A stretch of 64,000 nucleotides of DNA. Origin: Rhizobium sp. CB3090 (GTDB lineage Bacteria > Pseudomonadota > Alphaproteobacteria > Rhizobiales > Rhizobiaceae). Below are positions 54,932 through 63,700 of this stretch, piece by piece; the stretch's first letter is position 1; each line of letters starts with the position of its first letter. Location: the NCBI RefSeq assembly GCF_029714285.1, contig NZ_CP121664.1:1-64000 (forward strand), read 5' to 3'. Below the pieces are notes generated by a model. That model searched no databases. It was not told where the DNA came from and saw nothing but the letters and a program-made list of their open reading frames with translations. Position numbers and translations under genes: made by a program.

Positions 54932-55272
54932 AGCGACACCTCCGCTTTGCCCGAGAGTTTCATGACGCGTCGAACAACTCCGCCGGCCGTACCGCCGCTG
55001 TTTGAAAGATTGGTCAGGACCTCAGGGCTGGGCTTTTCGTAGACGCCAACGACGTTGTTGTCGCTGCTTACGGTGATCGAGGCTTTGCTTAACTCAATAA
55101 TCAGCCTGTCACCTTCTTTTACGACCGCGCCCTTCTTAAGCGAGATCATGGCGCAGCGGGGCTGATCGGTGGGCTGCTGCGTAAACAGGTCGGGCGTCGC
55201 GAGTTCGACGCGCTTTCGGTCTATATGCTTTCGTATCGTCGTTCGAGTTCGCGTCAGAAACTCAATTCCCAT
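54925..55272 (-). CDS. Small unknown protein, second gene of the four-gene operon
   Basis: 115 residues, family not recognised. Basic N-terminus (FLTRTRTTIRKHIDRKR), middle part ISLKKGAVVKEGDRLIIELS that looks like a small beta-barrel, and a glycine-rich tail (LSNSGGTAGGVVRRVMKLSG). It overlaps both neighbours (11 and 7 bp), so it is made stoichiometrically with them. Possibly an adaptor or nucleic-acid-binding subunit. Confidence 0.65.
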   Translation of the reverse strand: MGIEFLTRTRTTIRKHIDRKRVELATPDLFTQQPTDQPRCAMISLKKGAVVKEGDRLIIELSKASITVSSDNNVVGVYEKPSPEVLTNLSNSGGTAGGVVRRVMKLSGKAEVSLC

Positions 55273-55843
55273 TAGCGCGCTCCGTTAACAATGGACGGTA
55301 GTATTTCGATCTACCCTTGGTGTATTCCCGAATGATTCCGCGTGATGCTAAGCCAGTCAAACGGTTATTCCATGCCGTCGTACTTTTAGTTTTTTCGACC
55401 TCGCCGAACTGTTCCATCAAAGAGTTGGCATCGACTTCATCGAACTTTAAGACAAGTTCGAAGGTCATCTGTTGCTTTGGATCGAGGCTGCCAACCAGCT
55501 CGACGTTCGACGTGACACCGTCATCCGTAAGCTCACAGGCTACGATGGCGTCGTTCTTGGCATGAGCTATTACCGACAGTTCATCCCAGACATCGGAATT
55601 CGCGTTGGCAACGACCGGGTAATAGGACGAGCTCTTCGTTCGCAGATAAGCCTTAAGGGCAAAGACAGACTCGCGAAGATAACTCGCGGTGGCCACCGCT
55701 ACACCACCGAAGTCCAGGAAGAGCGGTTGCGGAATGACGATTTCGTCCGGGATACTTTTGATCATCTCGGCGAAAGCGATCTTCCCATTAACGGCTCCCG
55801 CAAGGACGGGATTATCGGATACTTGTATCAACGAGATTCTCAC
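55262..55843 (-). CDS. STAS-like (DUF4325-type) protein with C-terminal winged helix
   Basis: About 193 residues from GTG 55843, chosen because AAAGGTGAG precedes it; GTG 55861 is an alternative. Residues about 30-75 (IVIPQPLFLDFGGVAVATAS, YLRESVFALKAYL) match the STAS-like DUF4325 pattern, in which the phosphorylatable/contacting loop follows the LDF-G-V strand. The C-terminal part (WNNRLTGLASRGIIREYTKG, RSKYYRPL) reads as a winged helix. First gene of the operon STAS-small-Cys rich-GHKL. STAS plus GHKL is the core of anti-sigma partner switches. Confidence 0.7.
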   Translation of the reverse strand: MRISLIQVSDNPVLAGAVNGKIAFAEMIKSIPDEIVIPQPLFLDFGGVAVATASYLRESVFALKAYLRTKSSSYYPVVANANSDVWDELSVIAHAKNDAIVACELTDDGVTSNVELVGSLDPKQQMTFELVLKFDEVDANSLMEQFGEVEKTKSTTAWNNRLTGLASRGIIREYTKGRSKYYRPLLTERANGN

Positions 55844-55844
55844 A

Positions 55845-55885
55845 ATGCTCACCTTTCTCACGTGATATAGGTGAGATATAGGGAT
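55845..55885. promoter_or_regulatory. Operator-like repeats upstream of the STAS/GHKL operon
   Basis: TCACGTGA (55858-55865, perfect palindrome) is followed by two direct repeats GATATAGG at 55864 and 55875, exactly 11 bp apart. One helical turn of spacing suggests cooperative binding, perhaps by the operon's own winged-helix protein. Confidence 0.5.
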
Positions 55886-55889
55886 TACA

Positions 55890-56095
55890 GGTCAACTCGT
55901 CAAGAGTAGCCCGGCCGAGGGGCATTCCGGTCAATTTGCACTAGCGCGATCGAAGGAAATACGCCTACGGACCAAACTAGGCGAAAAGCTCGATTATTTG
56001 AATTTTTCCCCGACGTGACCGATGCCGTTCCGCGTAAGCCATTGAAAACGATGTTGATTTCACAAGTTCTATTTTAAAAAATTAATTCGGCAAAA
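55890..56095. other. AT-rich intergenic stretch
   Basis: About 200 bp between two divergent transcription units. It is AT-rich near 56050-56100. No gene supported. Confidence 0.4.
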
Positions 56096-56099
56096 AATG

Positions 56100-56128
56100 T
56101 TGACATCTTGGACGCCTCGATGTTATAA
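56100..56128 (+). promoter_or_regulatory. Strong sigma-70-type promoter for the toxin gene
   Basis: TTGACA (56100-56105) and TTATAA (56123-56128) separated by exactly 17 bases, reading toward the toxin gene at 56282. It leaves an untranslated leader of about 145 bases. Confidence 0.7.
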
Positions 56129-56281
56129 GAACAATGGGTCTATCTAACCTCATGGTGGTTGACTAGCGTATGTGCATGGACTATTCTAGTCCTGGTCGCG
56201 TTTTTCTCAGAAAAATTCGATTCTTTGCCACCTTGCTTCGGCAGGGCGCATCGACGCGTGTTCAACTAACGATGAGGTTCA

Positions 56282-56632
56282 ATGAAAGAGATAGAGTTTA
56301 TCGGGCGGGCAGAAAAAGAGTTCCGCAAACTGCCCCGAAAGATACAGGAACGGTTCGCTCTCGACGTGGATGCTCTGAAAAACGGAAAGAAGCCGTTCTC
56401 AGAGACAACCAACATCAAGGAGAGCGTAGGACCAGGTGCGATCGAACTGAAGCGAAACGGTCGCCCGGCACACAGACTGGTCTACGTTGAGGATGAAGAC
56501 ACGATCTACATCCTCCACGCGTTCGAAAAGACAACCAACGATGTGGATAAGCCGGCGATGAAAACGGCAAAAATCCGCTACAAAGAGATGGTCAAGCTGA
56601 TCGAAAAGCGCAAAAGAGACCGCAGGGACTAG
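56282..56632 (+). CDS. RelE/HigB-type (Gp49-like) toxin
   Basis: 116 residues of the phage-derived Gp49-like/HigB family. Signature parts are EFRKLPRKIQERFALDVDAL, RLVYVEDEDTIYILHAFEKT and the lysine-rich end. These toxins are ribosome-dependent mRNA endonucleases. The usual partner, an HTH_37-type antitoxin, normally lies directly downstream on the same strand; here the matching antitoxin gene lies downstream on the opposite strand, overlapping the stop by 4 bp. Confidence 0.85.
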   Translation: MKEIEFIGRAEKEFRKLPRKIQERFALDVDALKNGKKPFSETTNIKESVGPGAIELKRNGRPAHRLVYVEDEDTIYILHAFEKTTNDVDKPAMKTAKIRYKEMVKLIEKRKRDRRD

Positions 56633-56934
56633 GCTGCGACTTGGACTTCGCAGGTCACTTTGTGATCTGCGAAGGACGGCTTTAGGCGAACATCCAGCTT
56701 GGCGAGGAAGCCAATCAGTTTGTCAGCCGAAAAACGGTCGATCTTTCCACGCATCAGATCGCTGACACGCGGTTGTGGGAGTTCGAGAGCTTTCGCAATG
56801 TCCGCCTGCTTCCAGCCGCGATCTTCGAACAGGTCGCGCAGGGTAATCATGAGGTCGGCGCGGAACTTCATGTCGGCAGCTTCCGAAGCGTTGTCCGATA
56901 TGACATCGAACAGGCTTGTGACGCGCTTTATCAT
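56629..56934 (-). CDS. XRE-family antitoxin (HTH_37, HigA-like)
   Basis: 101 residues from ATG 56934, preceded by AGGAAA. The helix-turn-helix is WKQADIAKALELPQPRVSDL within an HTH_37-type protein, the standard partner of Gp49-like toxins. The longer frame to 57000 runs into the promoter and is rejected. It converges on the toxin gene instead of following it, so 3' antisense overlap could add a layer of control. Confidence 0.85.
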   Translation of the reverse strand: MIKRVTSLFDVISDNASEAADMKFRADLMITLRDLFEDRGWKQADIAKALELPQPRVSDLMRGKIDRFSADKLIGFLAKLDVRLKPSFADHKVTCEVQVAA

Positions 56935-56968
56935 TGAATTTCCTTGAGTGAATATATAAGATTTGGCA

Positions 56969-56997
56969 TATTTATGCGACGTCGCCCGAAATGTCAA
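56969..56997 (-). promoter_or_regulatory. Sigma-70-type promoter for the antitoxin gene
   Basis: On the minus strand TTGACA (56997-56992) and TAAATA (56974-56969) are separated by exactly 17 bases, 34 bp upstream of the antitoxin ATG. Confidence 0.68.
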
Positions 56998-57000
56998 CAA

Positions 57001-57470
57001 TTTAGATAATCAATTTTAGCCGCCAGCTGACGGCACAATGGAGACGTCGACGAAGTTGAGAACGGCCGCCGGTTGATGATGAGCCTCTGCCCGGGCACGT
57101 AGGCGTTGTCGCCGCTGCGGGAAACATAGTCGGCGTCAGCGTTCGGAAATTTATCCGAAATCGATATGGTAATTGAAGTCAGGCGCCAGTTAAGCTCGGA
57201 GCGTCCAATTTGCGTGCAGAGCGGGTAATTTCCTCTAGGTGGTGTGAGACAGTGGCAGTGTCGGGAGGTTTGAAAGAAAATACAAATAGATAGCTTTTAC
57301 TTTTGGCGGGTCGATGGTTCGATTCCGCTCAAGGCGATCATTTGCCCTAAGCAATAGGAAGATCGCAGCGGACGCTGACAAGGACCATAGATCATTCACT
57401 TAACCGGCCCGTCGAGCAGATCCCAGGGATACCTGCGGGTACCATTTAACCTATTTCGCCTTGCTTGTGG
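57001..57470. other. Intergenic stretch without genes
   Basis: About 470 bp between the antitoxin promoter and the immunity gene stop. It contains GGTTCGATTCCGC (about 57314), which resembles a tRNA T-arm, but no cloverleaf can be folded around it. Nothing else supportable was seen. Confidence 0.4.
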
Positions 57471-57713
57471 CTATTCAATCTCAAGCGTATGCCCTCCCTT
57501 GGCAAACTCCGCCTTTATATCATCTAATATCGCTTGCTTTTCTGCAGCCGAAATCGGCAAGGCTTGGTCAGGTGGATCCCAGAAATCGATGGTGTCTGAA
57601 AAGACCGCAAAGCCAAGCTTGTCGTTTCCTGGAAAGAACATCTCCCCCTGCACCGTTGCAATGCGGTCCAAAATCTTCACCTTGATATGGCCTCGTGATA
57701 CATCAAGGATCAT
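57471..57713 (-). CDS. Small immunity protein (Imm74-like) for the CdiA toxin
   Basis: 80 residues. GHIKVKILDRIATVQGEMFF, FAVFSDTIDFWDPP and EKQAILDDIKAEFAKGG resemble the Imm74 family of polymorphic-toxin immunity proteins. The ATG overlaps the stop of the giant exoprotein gene (ATGA), the standard position of a CdiI immunity gene. It should neutralise the C-terminal toxin encoded just upstream. The family label is from memory of the pattern; the immunity role follows mainly from position. Confidence 0.7.
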   Translation of the reverse strand: MILDVSRGHIKVKILDRIATVQGEMFFPGNDKLGFAVFSDTIDFWDPPDQALPISAAEKQAILDDIKAEFAKGGHTLEIE

Positions 57714-60700
57714 GGCTTACCTCGCGTAAAGATGACCTTACTAGCGCCCGTCGCAGGGTCAATAGTAATGATTTGCGTAACTTTAGGATTGTTCATCAAG
57801 GCGGGGAGCTCGGCGGTTTCCCAGACGTTGCCCGGCCGAAGGCTTGAGCCAATGACCGCGCGAACTGTTCCCGAGGCACCGGCAGCATATAGCGCGGAAA
57901 TATTCTGCCACGCTTGGACAACCGCAGGATTTGAGGCGTCCCATGCTGGCATCTGGACGCCATTTTGCCCAATTAACGTCTCAAGTGTCGTACCGCCGTT
58001 CTCCAGGGCAATTTGGGCGGCGACGTCTTGACCGCCAACACTGCCAGTTCGACCTGACCAGAAGAACGCAGTATTCGGTTGCGTCGCAACCGGATTGTTC
58101 GTGGCCGTAGAACCCAAACCACTCGACTGCTGGAAGTATGTGACACCGCTATTGCCACCCACGGCTATGGCATTGCCGCCACTATCGAGCGTGACGTATT
58201 TCCCGGTCGTTTCACCACTCGGACCGAGTTCCTCATAGACCGGCTCACTGCCGTTGTATGTGGTACCGACGCTGCGGAACAGACCGCCTGAGCCATTTAT
58301 AGCGATGCCGTCGCTCTGGTTGAGCCAGTTGAGGCTCTCCGGCAATCTCACCTGACTTGGGGATGTAATCGATGGAGGCAGCCTCGGACCATTTAAGGCT
58401 TCAAATTCGTCCAGTAGATCATCCCACGTTCTAAATTCGTCTTCAGTTTCGGGGTCGACCTCCTGCCCAGTCTCACTGACGACGGTTTTGTCCTCGGAGC
58501 TGAGGACGGTGATCTTGGGGCCGATCTCAACAATCCCTATGATCGCGCGCGCCAGATCGGACGAAATTGTGCCGTATGAAGGGTCGACGCCAGAGCATAT
58601 GCTGCCGTTACTCTGCTTCGCGCAGCTGATAAGCGCTGTCTGAAGCTTCGGGTCCTTCAGGCTCAACAGAATGTTGCGCGCCGTCTGACCATCACTGGAC
58701 GATATCTTCCGATCGGCGACCATCTTATCGAGCGCATTGCCGATTGCCTGCATCAGCGTCTGGCCGGCATCCACGGCCGCCTGCAGGCTCTGAACCGAGA
58801 TATACGGCTCCAGATCGATATGCTTGTCCTTGGTGACGACGTTCTGCTGGGTGGGATTGGTGTTGATCTGGTCGACCGCTCCCGTCTGCCCACTCTGTTC
58901 AAGGGCGGCCTGCCGATCCGGATTACGGATGGTGATGTTGCCAGCCCCGCCGCTGCCACTGATCGTCGCCTTGACAGACTGCTCGACATCATCGAGCTGG
59001 TACTTGCCCTCAGCACTGCTGTTGTTCTGCGTCTTGCCGTTTGCATCGGCGCCGCCATAGAGATCGATATTGGCGTCGACCTGATAACCCTGGTATTTTT
59101 GCGAACCGACGAAGTCGGACCAAGTCAAGGTGCCGGTGTCGAGGTTCACCTGGCCATTGGTGGAGATCAGGCCTGCCGCCGTCAGGTTGGTGTTCTCGCC
59201 GACGGTGATGTTCTGATCGCCGGTGGAATAAAGGCCGGCCGGCGTGTCGATCCAGTTGGTGGAGCCCTTGCCGGAGCCGAAGCCCGGCTGCACGCCGCCA
59301 AGGGTGAGTCCGCCAAGCGCCGTGCCGACATTGCTTGCCGTCAGCAGGTCCTGACCTTCCGTCTTGCCGATCGTGCCTCCGGTAAAGGAGAAACCGAGCG
59401 AGGAAGAACTATTCGACTGGGCGCCGGTATTCGGCGTCGAGATGATGGAAAGATTGCCACCGACATCACCGTCGATCGTATCGGCGGAGAAGACGGTGTT
59501 GTTGAGCGTCGTGTCGCCCTTCGAGACGAATTTGATGTTGTTCGAGGCGCTGACGGACGAGATGACCTGCGTCGTCGAGGAGCTGGACGATTTCGATTGG
59601 CCGGCCGACACACTGGCTGTCGGCGTGATGCCGGTCGCGCCACCTATGCCGACGCCGACGGAAACGCCGATGCTGGCGCCAGCGGACTCGCTGCGTGAGG
59701 AGGCATCGCTTGTCGCTTGCGCACCGGCCATGTCGATATTGTTGGCCGAGATCAACACGCTGCCGTTCATCGGGTCGGCGGCGTGATCCGGGCTTGCTTG
59801 CGCCGAGATCTGCAGGCCGCGGCTCACAAAATCGCCGTTGGTGGAGATGTCGACGGAGCTGCCCGAGATCGTCGGCAGCACCGGCGTCGAACTCGAAACC
59901 GAGGTCTCGGTCTTCGAATAGGTAAAGCCGGCCGTCAGTGAGACGGAGGCGAGATTGCCGGCCGCGACGCTGTCCTTGAGATTGGAGAGCGCCTCATAGG
60001 CCTTCATGCCGGCAAAGGCGACGTTGGCGGCCGAATAACCATCTGTGACATTGCCGAGTTTGGACGCGAGGTTCTCGATGCTTTGCCCGGCGCTAACGAA
60101 GCTCGAGGAGACACCGACGCTGACGCCGGCAAAGAAGCTGGTGGCCACTTCGTCGAAATTGGTGACGTCGTTGCCGGAGAGGATATTGACGCCATTCGCG
60201 CCGCTGATGGTCACACCGCCGCCTGCGGCGATCTGACCGGCTTGGTCGTTAAAAGTATCGCCCGCCTTAAGTGTGATGTCGCCGCCAGCGTTGATCGTCG
60301 AGACCGCATTGGTATCGGCGCTTTGATTGACTTGGTCGGTGAAGCGGCCAACGCCGATGCCGATCGACGCGCCGCCACCGCTGGTCGAGACCTGGATGCC
60401 GAAGCCGGAGCGCTTGTCGCTCTTCGAGGTATCATCGCTTTCATGCCCCGGCAGGATGTTGATATCGCCGGTGGCCTTACCCGTGACATCGCCGTTGGTC
60501 GCCGCGATCGAGGATCCGATGATGTTGAGATCGCCCTTGGTGGCGTTGAGCATGATGTTGCCATTGGCGGCAGTGAGTTTCGACCCGACGTTATCCGTTG
60601 AGCTTTCGCTGATCGTCTTATCGTGGCTGCCGTAAATCGAGATAAACCCGCCGCCCGAACCGACGCCGATGCCTGACTTCTTCGTCTGCTTGTCGCTCTC

Positions 60701-63700
60701 GTGCTCTTCCTCTGCCGCCATGACGGTGACGGTCGAGCCGGAGAGGCTGAGATCATTGCCGGCGGTGACGCGCGATCCGGAGATGACGGTCTCACCGCCA
60801 GCGGCGACGTTGACGTTGCCGGATGCCGTAATGGAGGAGCCGACGGCATCCTCGTCGTAGGTGTGCGTATGGGTCTTCTTCGACGACAGGAAACCGCTCG
60901 ACTTACTGTCGGAGGTCGTTTCCTCCGTATCCTTGCCGGAGGCGACGACGATGTTGCCGGCAGCACTGACCTTGGCATCGGCGGTGTGGTTTGCGTCGCC
61001 AGCGGTGACATCGGAAGCCGAGATCGTGACGTTGCCGCCGGTGGAGGCGATGCTGACGCCGGTCTGGCCGGAGATCGTCGATCCCTCAGCCGTGGTCGTC
61101 GTCTCGCTGCTCTTGGTATTTCCGGACTTGCTGGTGGAAGAAGCACTATCGGTTGCTTCACCAATGGTGATGTCACCCTTGGCGACCAGGGTGGCGGTGC
61201 CTCCCTTGGCGACGATATCGGACCCGATGACGCTGAGATTGCCGGCATCAGCCTCGACGGTCACTTTGCCATTCTCGGAGGTGATCGACGAGCCGTTGCT
61301 GCTGACCGAGGTTGAGGACGAGCTGCCGCCCTTGTAGCCGGTGGCCAGGCCGGCGATCGTCTTCGACTGGCTGGTGGTCTGATCTTCAGTCGCCGTGATC
61401 GCAATGTTGCCGCTCGCCGAGACGATGCCGAGATTGCCCTTGGCATCGAGCGTCGAGCCGGCGATCAAGACGCCCTGATTGCCGGAGACCAGCATGGCGC
61501 CGCCGGCGATCAGCGACGAGCCCTGCTGGATCTGGCTGGTGGTCGTGGTGATGGTGCCGCCTTGGGCAAGGCTCAGCCGGTCCTTGGTGAGGACGGTGTT
61601 CTCAACGCCGGCGGAGATGATGTTGACCGAACCGTTCGAGGAGAGGACGGAGAGATCGCCGCCGACTTTGGCGGAACTTGCGATAATGTTGACGCCATTC
61701 GTGCCGGCGATGGAAAGGTTGCCGCCGGTCGTCACCGTGGTACCGATGAGAGCCTGCGTGCCACCATTGTCCTGCTTGACGGCACCAAGCGTCACGGTCT
61801 TGCCGGAAAGCTCGGCCGAGCCGCCGGCCGCCACCTTGGTGCCGGTGAGCGTCAGGCTGCCGGCGCCGGCATCCATCTTCAGATTGCCACCGGCGGTGAC
61901 CCCGCCATTGGCGGCAACGACGGTCTGGCCGCCGATGTTCATCGTCTGGGCGGCCAGCGTGATGCCGTTGGTGGCATTGAGGTTCATGTTGCCGCCGGCG
62001 AGGAAGACGCCGCCATTGGCCTTGATGTCGGTGGCATTGATGGTCATGCCGTCGGCGGCAGCGATCGCGCCGGAATTGTCGACGGAGCCGGCATCGATGC
62101 TGACCGTGTTGCCGGCAATGACGGCGCCGCCGCTATTCACCTTGGCGCGGTCGGCGGCCGAGAGATAGACGACCGGCACCAGCACCTGCGCCCCGTCGAC
62201 GATCTCGGTCTGGTAGATGACGATCGACTGGGTGAGCGACGCCGCCTGCTCGGGCGTCAGCCCCTGGCCGAGGGCAAGGCCGTTGGCCTCGGCATAGGCG
62301 ACACCATTGTCGAGAAGCGTCTTCATCTGATCGGTGGCATTGTTGCCGGGGATGAAGGAGCCGGCGCCGAGGCCATCGCCGACCAGTTGCCGCAACTGCT
62401 CGTCAATGAGCTGGTTGTCGAAATAGGCGTCGCCGAGGAAGGGAACCTGCGTCTCCGGCGTATAGCCGATCCGGTCGATAAAATAGGCCGAGCCGTAGAA
62501 CTTCGATACGTCGAGGAAGGCTGCCCGCGTTTCGAACAGGAAGACCTGGCCCGGCACCGTGCCGCCGACGCCGCCGGACTGCGGCTTGGCAAGTGCGGCG
62601 AGCTGAGCGCCGTTTACCTGCAGCATCTGGGCAAGATTGCCGCTGTTGCCGATGGCGGCGGTGAGCTTGCCCATCAGGCTATTGGGATTGACCGAGGCGC
62701 CACCGGTGGTCAAGGCAGTCGAATTGATCGAAGGTCCGCCGGCGGCGGTCACGCCGTTGCCGCTCAGCGAGGCGCTACCATTCGCCGTCAGGCTGCCGCC
62801 GCTAATCGAAACGCCGTTAGCGACAGCCACGCTGTTCCCGTCCACTGAGGCGCTGCCATTCGCCGTCAGGCTACCGCTACTGATCGAGGTGCTGCCTGCA
62901 GTCAGGCTGCTGCCATTGACCGTCGGACCGCTGGCAATCGTTGTGCTGGTGCTTGCAAGCGACGGGCCGCTACTGAGGCTGGCACCCCCATTGGCGGCGA
63001 CGCTGGCGAGTGCAGCATTGACGTTGAACAGGGCGCCGCCGGCCGTCATGCTATTCAAGGCGCCGAGCGGATTGCTCGCGGTTGCCGGCGCATCGATGGC
63101 AACCCCGCCGTTGATCGAGCCATTGGCGGCGACGTTGTTGACCGTGCCGCCGCCATTGATGACGAGCGCGCCCCGCGCCTCGATGACGCCCGAGATCGCG
63201 CCGATCGCCTGTAGGCTCACCGTGGAGCCGGCGGCAAGGTCCTTGGAAGCGTCACGATTGCCGTTGGGATTGTCGGAATAGGTGAGCGACGGATCGTTGC
63301 CGCCGATGCAGGGATTGTTGGGGCCGCTGCAATCCGGACCGCCTTGCGTCGTATCGGATTTGATGACGTCAGGATAATATTGGCAGGGCGTAGAGCTGTC
63401 GCAGGTGGTCGTAGTGGTGCGGTTCAGCGTCGTGCCGTCATTGGTCAGCGTGCCGGCGACGGTCAGCAGCATGTTGCTGTCGGACTCGATCGAGCTATAG
63501 GCGTTGGTCAGATTGATCGCATTGATGGTCAGGGGACCACCGGCACGGATCTTGGCCGAAGCGCCGGCGCCCGAGATCAGTTGATCCTGCGAGACGATCT
63601 GGCTCACCAGATGGTCGACGGTCTCCGTCCAGGCATAGGTCGGCTCATGTTGTCCCGAGCCGGTGCCGCACCGCGTCTCGCACTTGTAGGTCTCGGTGAT

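Noticed and set aside
57300..57345. tRNA-like T-arm GGTTCGATTCCGC
   Set aside because: The flanking stem pairs poorly and no D-arm, anticodon arm or acceptor complement could be found; at most a decayed fragment.
61562..62848. 428-codon plus-strand open frame, and several other long plus-strand frames within 57.8-64.0 kb
   Set aside because: They lie antisense to the repetitive haemagglutinin-type gene. Low-complexity GC-rich repeats open the opposite frames, and their translations show no fold or motif.
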